A DNA stretch of 64,000 bases from Haladaptatus sp. QDMS2 (GTDB lineage: Archaea > Halobacteriota > Halobacteria > Halobacteriales > Halococcaceae), in assembly GCF_029338295.1 (NCBI RefSeq), contig NZ_CP119792.1, positions 434,001 through 498,000 on the forward strand. The letters run 5' to 3'. Made by a program: the position numbers and the translations under genes. The notes under the pieces were generated by a model. It worked only from the letters and a program-made list of their open reading frames with translations, had not been told where the DNA came from and did no database searches. This document shows positions 18,422 to 25,866 of the stretch, piece by piece. Each line of letters opens with the position of its first letter. The stretch's first letter is position 1.

Positions 18422-19366
18422 ATGGGAAAGAAATGGGCGCGACGAAACTTCCTTCGCACCGTTGGCGCAACCGCACTCACGCTTCCCGTGATGACCACGA
18501 CGGCCGCCGCCGCCCAGGCCGACTTCGTCTGGCCGGTTTCAGACCACATCAACTCTCCGTACGGCCCACGCGGAAGCGGCTACCACTACGGGGTCGACAT
18601 CGACGGCGAAACCGAAGACCCAATCTACGCTTCCCGTGCGGGGACGGCGTACGCCGCAGAGGACCCGGGCGGCTATGGTCAGTACATCTACATCGACCAC
18701 GGCGACGGGTACGTCTCAGAGTACGGCCACGTCAACAGTTACGACGTTTACGACGGCGAGTGGGTCGAACGCGGCGAACAGATTGCTGGTATGGGGACCA
18801 CCGGTTCGTCGACCGGCGTCCACGTCCACCTCGAAATCGAGCACGACGGCTCGCCGCAGTCGATTCCCGGCGATAAGGGCGACTGGGTCACGCAGGGCGA
18901 ACCCATTCCGAAGGACTTCCCCGGCATCGGCGGAACCGACACCGGCAACTATTACAGTTGGCCAACCTACTCCCGGGGCGACCAGTCTGAGGGGGTCTAC
19001 TCGATTCAGTACCTCCTCGAAGAGCAGGGGTACAACCTGAACTACCACGACGGGATTTACGGCTCCGAGGTCGAGAACACGGTCGAATCCTTCCAGTCCA
19101 GCCAGGGACTCAGCGTCGACGGCATCGTCGGGCCGAACACGTGGGAAGAACTCTACGTGACGGTGTACGACGCGAACAATGACCCCTACTGGGCGACCTA
19201 CGGCGCACAGCACCACCTCCGCTACGACCAGGGCTACAGCATCTCGGTCGACGGCTACTACGGCCCAGAGACGGAGGGTGCAGTCGAGGACTTCCAGTCG
19301 AACGCCGGGTTGACTGTGGACGGCATCGTCGGGCATGACACGTGGCAGGCACTGATGGACCTCTAA
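18422..19366 (+). CDS. Secreted M23 (LytM-type) peptidase with two PG-binding-like domains
   Basis: A 314-residue exported protein. RRNFLRTVGATALTLP is a Tat signal. Residues about 40-160 form an M23 domain with the zinc-ligand pattern HYGVDID (HxxxD) and HVHLEIEH (HxH), flanked by YGPRGSGYHYG. Two repeats of a PG_binding_1-like domain follow (about 185-240 and 250-310), each ending DGIVGPNTWEEL or DGIVGHDTWQAL. In bacteria this architecture cleaves peptidoglycan peptides. Haloarchaea have no murein, so the target may be bacterial walls or another polymer. The metal ligands look intact, so I expect an active enzyme, not a degenerate one. Confidence 0.9.
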   Translation: MGKKWARRNFLRTVGATALTLPVMTTTAAAAQADFVWPVSDHINSPYGPRGSGYHYGVDIDGETEDPIYASRAGTAYAAEDPGGYGQYIYIDHGDGYVSEYGHVNSYDVYDGEWVERGEQIAGMGTTGSSTGVHVHLEIEHDGSPQSIPGDKGDWVTQGEPIPKDFPGIGGTDTGNYYSWPTYSRGDQSEGVYSIQYLLEEQGYNLNYHDGIYGSEVENTVESFQSSQGLSVDGIVGPNTWEELYVTVYDANNDPYWATYGAQHHLRYDQGYSISVDGYYGPETEGAVEDFQSNAGLTVDGIVGHDTWQALMDL

Positions 19367-19479
19367 CACGGACACCGACGGCTCTCACCACGCTTTTTGC
19401 GGTGAAACTCACCGACACTAATAGCTGAATTAACCACCTCGGCAATGAACTATAATAACTAGCGGGGCCGACTGCGGGT

Positions 19480-21051
19480 ATGACGGAATCGGCGACTATT
19501 CTGAAAGTGGTGGATGGGGATACTGTGACCGTCGAACTCGAAGACGGAACCGAGGAGACGGTTCGCGTCCTCGGCATCGACACACCAGAGACGGGGGACA
19601 ACGTCGAGGCGGAGCGGCGCGCCGAATGGGAGGGAATCGGCGACCTCGACTATCTGGGGAAGTGGGGGGACCAAGCCAGCCTGTTCGCGAAGGACGAACT
19701 CGCCGGCGCAGCGGTCGAACTCGAAGCCGACGAAAACGAACCCGACCGCGGGACCTACGGCCGCCTGCTCAGGTACGTCCGATACACCCCGAGCGACGGC
19801 GACGACTCAGTCGTCTACAACCGCCGGGCCGTCGCTGAAGGATACGCCCGCGTCTATCACTCTGGATTCGCCCACCACGACGATTACCTCGACGCGGAAC
19901 TGGATGCCCGTGCCGACCAGCGCGGCGTGTGGAAGCGAAGTGACCCGGACGCCTCGCCAGAGATTCGCGACAAACCGGTGGGTAAACTGTACGTGCCACG
20001 GGCAGCGAGCATCCACACAGAGACGGGGGCTGTGGACGAATCGCGCGTCCCGGTGTTCGCCGAATCGAGCGCGACCCAACAGCTCGATTCCGGCACCGCG
20101 TACGACGAGGCACTCCCGCTCGTTGCCGTGGACGAGGAGTCGCGGGTCACACTGGTCTCCGGCCCGCTCGTGGATGAATCGTACGAAGAGGCGGAGAGAT
20201 TCTCGGAAGACACGAGTCGATACGGAAACTTCCCGTTCGTGACGAATCTCCTCACTTCGCTCACGGACCGCTCGGGACCAATTTTCGTCGACGGCGGCCA
20301 CGGCCAGTTCAACGCCGACTTCGCCCTCTCACTCGAGGACATGGCCTACTATCTACGCTTCCTCGAGGGACAGGACGTGGCCCTCCATCAGGTCAACTCG
20401 TGGACCGAAGAAACGCTCGCTGAGGCTCGGGGAATCGTCGTCACCGCGCCGGCGGAGCGGCTGACCGAGGACGAACGAGCCGCACTCGCGTCGTTCGCAG
20501 CGTCTGGCGGGGCCGTTGTGCTGGTCGGCCACGCCGCGGCCGATATGCCAGCGCGTGCTCGGGAAAATCTGAACGAAGTCGCTGCCGCCCTGGACACTGA
20601 CCTCCGCCTCAATGGTGACACCGTCTCCGACGAGGCGTCCCACCTCGCAGACGACCCACGGCTCGTCGTCACGTCGAACCTGAACAGCGAATTCGAACAC
20701 CTCTTTTTCCCGGTCACGCAGGAGCAATCCCGCGACGGCCACCTCGCCGTAAGCGAGATTCGACCGTCAGTCGAGGGGCACGAGTATTCTGAACTCGTCG
20801 TCCTCGAGAACACTGGCGACTGCCCTCTCGACATCTCGAACTGGCGCGTCGAAGACGCCTCTGGCAAGCGCTTCGAGTTCCCCGTCGGAACGACCCTACC
20901 GGTCGGCGGTCGCGTTCAGGTTCGAACCGGTGACGGCGAAGACGCGGTCATTCTCCACTGGGACCACTCTCAGGGCGTCTGGAACGACGATGGCGATACC
21001 GTTTCCGTCGTCGATGATACCGGAACGGTCGTGGCTGAACGGACGTACTGA
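19480..21051 (+). CDS. Thermonuclease-like nuclease fused to a lamin-tail domain
   Basis: A 523-residue protein. Residues 1-145 form a staphylococcal-nuclease domain with the catalytic residues in place: Asp in VVDGDTVTV, Arg in VRVLG, Asp/Thr/Glu in IDTPET, and Arg in DRGTYGRLLRYV. The middle (about 270-390) resembles a Rossmann-like DUF4350-type domain (IFVDGGHGQFNADFALSL and AASGGAVVLVGHA). The C-terminal 100 residues match a lamin-tail (LTD) fold with SELVVLENTGDCPLDISNW. I see no signal peptide at the ATG, unlike many SNase-LTD proteins, so secretion is doubtful. It is monocistronic, and its upstream spacer (19367-19479) holds the AT-rich promoter. Confidence 0.85.
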   Translation: MTESATILKVVDGDTVTVELEDGTEETVRVLGIDTPETGDNVEAERRAEWEGIGDLDYLGKWGDQASLFAKDELAGAAVELEADENEPDRGTYGRLLRYVRYTPSDGDDSVVYNRRAVAEGYARVYHSGFAHHDDYLDAELDARADQRGVWKRSDPDASPEIRDKPVGKLYVPRAASIHTETGAVDESRVPVFAESSATQQLDSGTAYDEALPLVAVDEESRVTLVSGPLVDESYEEAERFSEDTSRYGNFPFVTNLLTSLTDRSGPIFVDGGHGQFNADFALSLEDMAYYLRFLEGQDVALHQVNSWTEETLAEARGIVVTAPAERLTEDERAALASFAASGGAVVLVGHAAADMPARARENLNEVAAALDTDLRLNGDTVSDEASHLADDPRLVVTSNLNSEFEHLFFPVTQEQSRDGHLAVSEIRPSVEGHEYSELVVLENTGDCPLDISNWRVEDASGKRFEFPVGTTLPVGGRVQVRTGDGEDAVILHWDHSQGVWNDDGDTVSVVDDTGTVVAERTY

Positions 21052-21158
21052 ACGGTCTTCGCATGCCGCCCGTCCCAGAATACAACGCTCCGTCGCGTTC
21101 GACCGGGTAAATTTCCGCTGCTCTCGGATATTTACCAGTGCCCGGCGTTTGCTTCACC

Positions 21159-22295
21159 ATGGCTGACGAGCAACTGAATCGGGGCTTAGAGGGCGTGGTT
21201 CTCGCGGAGACGCGACTCAGCAGCATCGACGGCGAGGCAGGCGAACTCACCATCGGTGGGTTTTCGGTCGGCGAACTCGCCTCGAACGCGACCTACGAAG
21301 AAAGCGTGTTTCTGCTGTTGCACGACCGACTCCCGACGGTCTCTGAACTCGCCTCCTTCCGCGAGGAACTGGCCGCAAACCGTGCTATCACGCCAGAGGT
21401 GACGGCGGTTCTCGAACGGGCGGCCCGCGAGGAGCGTTCTGCGATGGACGCACTGCGCATGGGCGTCGCGGCCGCCAATCTCGGCTTCGAAGGCGGTGCT
21501 GATACCGACGCCCTCCTGAAGCGTGTCGTCGCCGTCTTCCCGACAATCGTGGCCGCTTATTGGCGGTTCCGAGAAGGGAACGACCCACTCGCCCCACGCG
21601 ACGACCTGGGTCACGCCGCGAACTACCTCCACATGCTGACGGGCGAGGAACCGACCGACGACGCGGTGCGAGGCCTCGAAACCTACCTCAACACGGTTAT
21701 CGACCACGGCCTGAACGCCTCGACGTTCGCCGCCCGCGTCGTCGTCTCCACCGAATCCGACCTCGTGTCCGCGGCGACCGCGGGCGTTGGGACGCTCAAA
21801 GGACCGCTGCACGGCGGCGCACCCGGCCCGGTCCTCGAGATGCTCATGGCGGTCCACGAATCCGGTGATCCTGAGGGGTACATTCAGGAGAAATTCGACG
21901 CAGGCGAGCGCCTGATGGGCTTTGGCCACCGCGTCTACAAGGTTCGCGACCCGCGTGCGGAGGTGCTCGAAACCGCCGCCAAACGCTTCTACGCGGGCAA
22001 CGACGAGAGCACCTTCTTCGAGACGGTCGAATCGTTCGAGGAACTCGCCGTCGAAAAGCTCGCAGAACACAAACCCGGTCGCCGCCTCGACACCAACGTC
22101 GAATTCTACACCGCCGCGTTGCTCCACGGCGTGGGCATCCCACAGGACCTGTTCGCGGCGACGTTCGCCGTCTCCCGGGTCGGTGGCTGGATGGCCCATT
22201 GCAAGGAACAACTCGCCGACAACCGCCTCATTCGACCGCGAGCCCGCTACGTCGGCGAGACGGGAAGGCAGTGGGTCCCGGTCGGGGAGCGGTGA
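21159..22295 (+). CDS. citZ: Citrate synthase
   Basis: A 378-residue type II-like archaeal citrate synthase condensing acetyl-CoA with oxaloacetate at the entry to the citric acid cycle. The active-site histidines lie in HGGAPGPVLEML and GFGHRVYKVRDPRAEVL, and Asp in the DTNVEFYTAALLHGVGIP segment, all in family order. I chose the ATG giving MADEQLNRGLEGVVLAET, the conserved N-terminus, not the ATG seven codons earlier. A 2-methylcitrate synthase role cannot be excluded from sequence alone, but no prp genes are adjacent. The gene stands alone. Confidence 0.93.
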   Translation: MADEQLNRGLEGVVLAETRLSSIDGEAGELTIGGFSVGELASNATYEESVFLLLHDRLPTVSELASFREELAANRAITPEVTAVLERAAREERSAMDALRMGVAAANLGFEGGADTDALLKRVVAVFPTIVAAYWRFREGNDPLAPRDDLGHAANYLHMLTGEEPTDDAVRGLETYLNTVIDHGLNASTFAARVVVSTESDLVSAATAGVGTLKGPLHGGAPGPVLEMLMAVHESGDPEGYIQEKFDAGERLMGFGHRVYKVRDPRAEVLETAAKRFYAGNDESTFFETVESFEELAVEKLAEHKPGRRLDTNVEFYTAALLHGVGIPQDLFAATFAVSRVGGWMAHCKEQLADNRLIRPRARYVGETGRQWVPVGER

Positions 22296-22551
22296 GCGCG
22301 TCTCTCCTGGTCAGCACCTCGCACCCGATTTAATGACCTGACCAATACGACCGTTCGACTACCTTGAAACTAACTCACGAACAGAGAATCGTGAAAAATA
22401 TATATTTTTATGCAACACCTGCTGGGAAATTCAGCATTCACAATCATTACGTGAATACTTTTCGGAGAAACACCTAACATGGCGGCCAGAGACCTACTAT
22501 CCATAGTGCTTCGACTAATGACGCGGTGTCCGACTGCGGAGGTGGCGTGAG
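22296..22551 (+). promoter_or_regulatory. Leader region with two inverted repeats upstream of the zinc-finger gene
   Basis: A 256-base region after the citrate synthase gene. It contains TCACGA at 22375-22380 paired with TCGTGA at 22389-22394, an AT tract with a TATA-like stretch (gaaaaatatatattttta, 22393-22410), and ATTCAC at 22436-22441 paired with GTGAAT at 22451-22456. It also encodes the 23-codon mini-ORF listed separately. The two repeats flank the TATA-like element, which suits regulated transcription. Confidence 0.5.
22479..22550 (+). CDS. Possible 23-residue leader ORF coupled to the zinc-finger gene
   Basis: An ATG at 22479 opens a 23-codon frame, MAARDLLSIVLRLMTRC continuing to PTAEVA, ending with TGA at 22548-22550, one base before the next ATG at 22552. 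The Shine-Dalgarno sequence GGAGGT at 22538-22543 lies inside it. Spacing suggests translational coupling with the downstream gene or a leader peptide. No independent evidence shows it is translated, and its amphipathic sequence could be chance. Confidence 0.35.
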   Translation: MAARDLLSIVLRLMTRCPTAEVA

Positions 22552-22932
22552 ATGATTCAGTGCTTCGACTGCGACCACACGTATCTCTATATAGGTGCTG
22601 ACTCGCACCCTGGCATCTGTAACGAGTGTGGGTCACGTTGCGTCAGCCTGAGCGGCGAAGCCGTTATCGAGACGGTCGAGACCCACGAACCGCTCGTCGA
22701 ATCGTTCGACACGTATCTCGACGTGCGGGTGTCGGATGCGACAGACCGGTTGTTCCACTACATGTTCAGCGTCCAAGAAGACCGCATCGCCCGACTCGAC
22801 CTCATCTGTGTCGGGGAGTCAGAACTCAGAAGCGAGACTGGCTGGCCGGACGAACTCCTTCCGTCGGTGGTCGTCGACGCGGTTTCCGACGCTGGCTACG
22901 CGATTCCCGGACGCGCCCTTCAGCGAGACTGA
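22552..22932 (+). CDS. Zinc-finger-containing haloarchaeal hypothetical protein
   Basis: A 126-residue protein. The N-terminus is a small zinc knuckle: MIQCFDCDHTYLY (CxxC), then GICNECGSRC (CxxC), spaced about 18 residues apart. The rest is acidic and soluble and of unknown function. A strong Shine-Dalgarno sequence, GGAGGT, sits eight bases upstream of the ATG, which is unusual in a clade where many genes are leaderless. It may have a regulatory or RNA/protein-binding role because of the zinc knuckle, but this is inference. Confidence 0.75.
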   Translation: MIQCFDCDHTYLYIGADSHPGICNECGSRCVSLSGEAVIETVETHEPLVESFDTYLDVRVSDATDRLFHYMFSVQEDRIARLDLICVGESELRSETGWPDELLPSVVVDAVSDAGYAIPGRALQRD

Positions 22933-22994
22933 CAGAGACGGCTGGAGCGCCGTCATTCCTTTTACTGGTGGTCTCCCATTGACACGTAGGGAGG

Positions 22995-23741
22995 ATGGTT
23001 CTCACTGACTCGTTTGGGGTGTTCGCGGGGGCGATTGCGCTCGGTGCGTTCCACGGCATCGAACCCGGCCACGGGTGGCCAGTCGCGGCCTCCTATGCCC
23101 TCGGCACGGCGAACAAGTGGGCCTACGGACTGGCCGCGAGCGTCATCCTCGGCGTTGGCCACCTCGTGAGTAGCATCGCGATGGTCGGGGCGTTCTTCTA
23201 CGCGAAAGCGTACTTCGACCTCACGGAGGTCAACCAGCCCATCACGATTTTCGGCGACGTGCAAATCGGTGGCCCAGTCAGTCTGGCCGCCGGATTCCTC
23301 CTCATCGGTCTCGGCCTCCGCGAATACGTCTCCGGACACTCCCACGGTCACGGCGGGCACGACCACGATCATCCACACAGCCACGAGGCTGGTCACTCCC
23401 ACGACCACAGTCACGACCATAGCCATTCCAACGACCACGCTCGCGATTCTCACACCGACCGCGGCCTGCTCGGCATCGCGTGGTTCGCCTTCCTCCTCGG
23501 ATTCGCCCACGAGGAGGAGTTCGAAATCATCGCCCTCTGTGCCGGGTCTGACTATTGCCTCGAACTGATGGGCGCGTACGCCCTCACGGTCATCGCTGGT
23601 ATCGTGGGACTGACGCTCCTGCTCATCGCCGGCTATCAGGAGTTCGAGGAGCAAGTCGAGCGGTACACGCCTTACCTGCCCGTCTTCTCTGCGGCGGTGC
23701 TCGTGGTCATGGGAGTGGGCTTCATCAGTGGCCTCCTGTGA
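22995..23741 (+). CDS. NicO/RcnA-like nickel/cobalt transport protein with His-rich loop
   Basis: A 248-residue membrane protein with about six hydrophobic segments. The first carries HGIEPGHGWPVAASYALG, with a His-x4-His pair in the position of the HxxxxDH motif of NiCoT/RcnA-family transporters. Between membrane segments three and four is a long histidine-rich loop (about residues 114-155; the dense part is HSHDHSHDHSHSNDH), typical of metal-binding efflux or uptake proteins. Export or import of Ni or Co cannot be decided. There is no upstream gene on the same transcript other than the zinc-finger gene 62 bases before. Confidence 0.78.
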   Translation: MVLTDSFGVFAGAIALGAFHGIEPGHGWPVAASYALGTANKWAYGLAASVILGVGHLVSSIAMVGAFFYAKAYFDLTEVNQPITIFGDVQIGGPVSLAAGFLLIGLGLREYVSGHSHGHGGHDHDHPHSHEAGHSHDHSHDHSHSNDHARDSHTDRGLLGIAWFAFLLGFAHEEEFEIIALCAGSDYCLELMGAYALTVIAGIVGLTLLLIAGYQEFEEQVERYTPYLPVFSAAVLVVMGVGFISGLL

Positions 23742-23851
23742 GGCGGCGCCTCTTACACACTGCGTCGTCGCTCGACTCGCTCCTCTCGTTCACCGTGAAG
23801 AGTTGCACTATTGCAAAGAAGGGCTAAATCCACACCTATCCTACGTCTCCT
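23742..23851 (+). promoter_or_regulatory. Promoter element TTGCACTATTGCAA upstream of HTH regulator
   Basis: A 14-base inverted repeat (arms TTGCA/TGCAA) at 23803-23816 lies 49 bases before the regulator start at 23852. A near-identical element, TTGCACTACTACAA (12 of 14 bases the same), occurs at 24682-24695, 53 bases before the start of the small cysteine gene. The same distance to both starts suggests that the HTH protein controls itself and the adjacent small gene, or that another factor binds both. Confidence 0.5.
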
Positions 23852-24643
23852 ATGCGCGAGTACGTCTTCCTGTTCGAGTACGAGCGGGGGGTCCACGCGG
23901 TTCGGGACAGCTTCATCGACCACCCCGAGTTGATGGCCACGACGCTCGCAATCTCCGCGTCGACGGATTCTCGGTGGCGCGTAGAGCGTATCACAGGTCC
24001 CGAGGACGCACTCGATACGCTCGAAGCCGTGTATCTGAATCCGGACATCTGCAACGAGTGCATCTACCCCCATCCCGCGTGCGACGCGGTCGCTGTCTAC
24101 GAAGTTCTCGAAGCCGAACCGACCGCCCGGACCATCTACCGTTCGACGACCGAAGTCGAGTTCTGTTACTCGGTTTCCTCGCTCGCCGTCGCCACGCTCG
24201 GCTCTGGGCTCGTGTTCGACGCCGTCCAGCGCGGCCCCTACTACGAGTGGCGCGTCCTCGTCCCGGCGGGCCGCGACCTGAGCGCCTTTCACGAGGCGCT
24301 GCACGCAGACCTTCCTGCGGGTGTGACGCTGTCCATCCGCCGGGTCGGATCGCCGGAACCGTGGGCACACCGCCGTCCGAACCGGGAACTCGCCCTCCCG
24401 TACGAACAGCGCGTCGCGCTCGAAACCGCGACTCGGCTCGGGTATTACGAGCACCCGCGACGCGCCGACTTGACGGACATCGCCCGCGAACTCGACCTGC
24501 CGCTTACGACGCTCAGATACCGACTTCGCCGGGCGGAGGCGTGGGCGGTGTCGCTCGCCGCCACCGCGACCCAACCCGGCGGCGCATTCCGAGAGCATTC
24601 TGATTTCTCACCCGACACGTCGTCGCCACTGGTCGAGCGATAG
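23852..24643 (+). CDS. Bacterio-opsin-activator-type HTH regulator (HTH_10)
   Basis: A 263-residue regulator of the haloarchaeal Bat/DmsR class. Residues about 205-255 form the C-terminal HTH_10 domain (ELALPYEQRVALETATRLGYYEHPRRADLTDIARELDLPLTTLRYRLRRAEAW). The N-terminal 190 residues form a sensor-like domain with a cysteine cluster, CNECIYPHPAC near 64-74, which could bind metal or respond to redox. It has a candidate operator 49 bases upstream, and a matching one before the next gene, so autoregulation is likely. Known members control light- or oxygen-responsive genes; the target here is unknown. Confidence 0.85.
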   Translation: MREYVFLFEYERGVHAVRDSFIDHPELMATTLAISASTDSRWRVERITGPEDALDTLEAVYLNPDICNECIYPHPACDAVAVYEVLEAEPTARTIYRSTTEVEFCYSVSSLAVATLGSGLVFDAVQRGPYYEWRVLVPAGRDLSAFHEALHADLPAGVTLSIRRVGSPEPWAHRRPNRELALPYEQRVALETATRLGYYEHPRRADLTDIARELDLPLTTLRYRLRRAEAWAVSLAATATQPGGAFREHSDFSPDTSSPLVER

Positions 24644-24681
24644 GCCGCCGGCTGGCGCAAAACCGTGTGTAGTGAACCGAT

Positions 24682-24695
24682 TTGCACTACTACAA
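24682..24695 (+). promoter_or_regulatory. Promoter element TTGCACTACTACAA upstream of small cysteine protein
   Basis: This 14-base element lies 53 bases upstream of the start at 24735 and matches the element at 23803-23816 in 12 of 14 bases. See the HTH regulator entry for the proposed joint control. Confidence 0.45.
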
Positions 24696-24734
24696 ACGCA
24701 GGCCTATCGCCTCCGCCGTCGTCTCTTCACCTGT

Positions 24735-24917
24735 ATGTCGAGCTTACAACAGGGAGAACGGATGCCTCACACGCGCGTCCGCAAGAAGTACAGCATCGGT
24801 GGTGGCGTCGAATGTATCCACCCCGTCGAAAACCGCCGATATCTCGGTCATCAGGGAGAGGGGGCGTACTTCCAGTGTACACTCTGTGAGTCGGTGGTTA
24901 TCAGCTACGGACGCTAG
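24735..24917 (+). CDS. Small cysteine-containing protein
   Basis: A 60-residue basic protein. I chose the ATG giving MSSLQQGERMPHTRVRK; MPHTRV at 24762 is an alternative. It contains one CxxC (QCTLCESVV), plus Cys-His in ECIHP, so it could bind a metal as a single zinc ribbon. It follows the HTH regulator by 91 bases and shares its promoter element. Haloarchaea encode many such small zinc proteins. Function is unknown. Confidence 0.6.
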   Translation: MSSLQQGERMPHTRVRKKYSIGGGVECIHPVENRRYLGHQGEGAYFQCTLCESVVISYGR

Positions 24918-24963
24918 CCAATATCGATTTTTCGCGCTGGAATCGCACTCAGAGAGTGCAGCG

Positions 24964-25566
24964 TCAGGCGGCCAGGTACTCTTCGATGTAGGAATTGAGC
25001 GCAGAGCGGAGGTCCTTGATTGCCCGTGGGTTGTCGGCGGTCACGCGTTCCAGTATCGCGCCGTTGATCATGGACAGAAAGAGTTGCGCCGTCGCCTCGG
25101 AGTCGACTTCCCTGAAGGTTCCCTGTTCGATGCCCGATTCGAGGTACTGCTCGATCGTCTCGCGGATGAAGCGGTCGGTCTTCGTGAACTGTTCGCGGTA
25201 GACCTCGTTGTGCGGAGCCTGCGCGCGGATTTCCAACAGCGCGGTCTGGAACTCCCGTTGTTCGTCGTCGAGCGCGGGAGGAATGAGGCGGTCGAAAAAC
25301 GAACGCAACTGGGCCTCCGCGTCGTCCCACGCGTCGAGTGTGATGTCCGCGGCGAACTGGTCGATGAGGTACTCGAGGAAGGCGACCAGCAGGTCGTCTT
25401 TACCGTCGTAGTGATGGTAGAGCAACGATTTGCTCTTTTCGAACTCCTCTGCGATTTTCGAGATAGAGAGGTCTGCGTACCCGTGTTTTCGGAGTGCTTG
25501 ATACGTCGCCTCCATTATCGCCGTCTGGGTGTCGCTCGTGTTCGATGAAGCTGAGGTTGATGTCAT
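24964..25566 (-). CDS. TetR/AcrR family transcriptional regulator
   Basis: A 200-residue repressor-type protein. The N-terminal HTH is clear: AIMEATYQALRKHGYADLSISKIAEEF, then KSKSLLYHHYDGKDDLL. The C-terminal two-thirds is a helical ligand-binding domain of unknown specificity. On the same strand upstream lie the MMPL transporter and COG1361 genes. Palindromes resembling TetR operators occur at 25812-25825 and 30257-30270, each just downstream of a TATA-like box, making this the best candidate for their ligand-responsive repressor. Bile salt, drug and lipid ligands are usual in the family. Confidence 0.88.
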   Translation of the reverse strand: MTSTSASSNTSDTQTAIMEATYQALRKHGYADLSISKIAEEFEKSKSLLYHHYDGKDDLLVAFLEYLIDQFAADITLDAWDDAEAQLRSFFDRLIPPALDDEQREFQTALLEIRAQAPHNEVYREQFTKTDRFIRETIEQYLESGIEQGTFREVDSEATAQLFLSMINGAILERVTADNPRAIKDLRSALNSYIEEYLAA

Positions 25567-25633
25567 GATTGAACCGTCTTCAGTGGCCGTCGGTCGGGGT
25601 CTTTTTCGTCGTATTACCGTCGGCCATTAATAG

Positions 25634-25756
25634 TTATCTCGTCTGGTCGGCCGTCGTACTAACAGGCCGAACAGTTCGCGACCCCGGCGATACGGGGCGA
25701 CTCATCGAACCGACGAGCGCGCCGAGTGTGACGAGGAGGGCCGAAACGAGTGTCAC
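25634..25756 (-). CDS. Possible small membrane ORF upstream of tetR
   Basis: A GTG-initiated frame of 40 codons (GTG at 25754-25756, TAA at 25634-25636) encodes a hydrophobic segment VTLVSALLVTLGALVG followed by a short polar tail. It sits between the candidate operator at 25812 and the tetR start. It could be a leader for tetR or part of a longer untranslated region. I regard it as uncertain because it has no clear ribosome binding site. Confidence 0.2.
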   Translation of the reverse strand: MTLVSALLVTLGALVGSMSRPVSPGSRTVRPVSTTADQTR

Positions 25757-25811
25757 AGCGGAGAGGCAGGCGGCGGGACGCCGGGCGCGAACGATTACGG
25801 CCTACTTTGAC

Positions 25812-25825
25812 TAAACATTCGTTCA
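25812..25825 (-). promoter_or_regulatory. Candidate TetR operator, tetR side
   Basis: Sequence TAAACATTCGTTCA on the plus strand, an imperfect palindrome matching the perfect one at 30257-30270 in 12 of 14 bases. It lies about 25 bases downstream, in the reverse direction, of a TATA-like element (TATAAAAAG at 25841-25849 on the plus strand, ctttttata in the direction of tetR). It would therefore cover the expected start of transcription and block it. The distance from here to tetR is about 245 bases. Confidence 0.5.
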
Positions 25826-25866
25826 GCAAGAAGGTTTCGCTATAAAAAGCCGGCCGCCGCGAGCTT

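Noticed and set aside
25569-25814. Plus-strand frame of 81 codons upstream of tetR
   Set aside because: It starts at the tetR start and ends inside the candidate operator; it has no family features.
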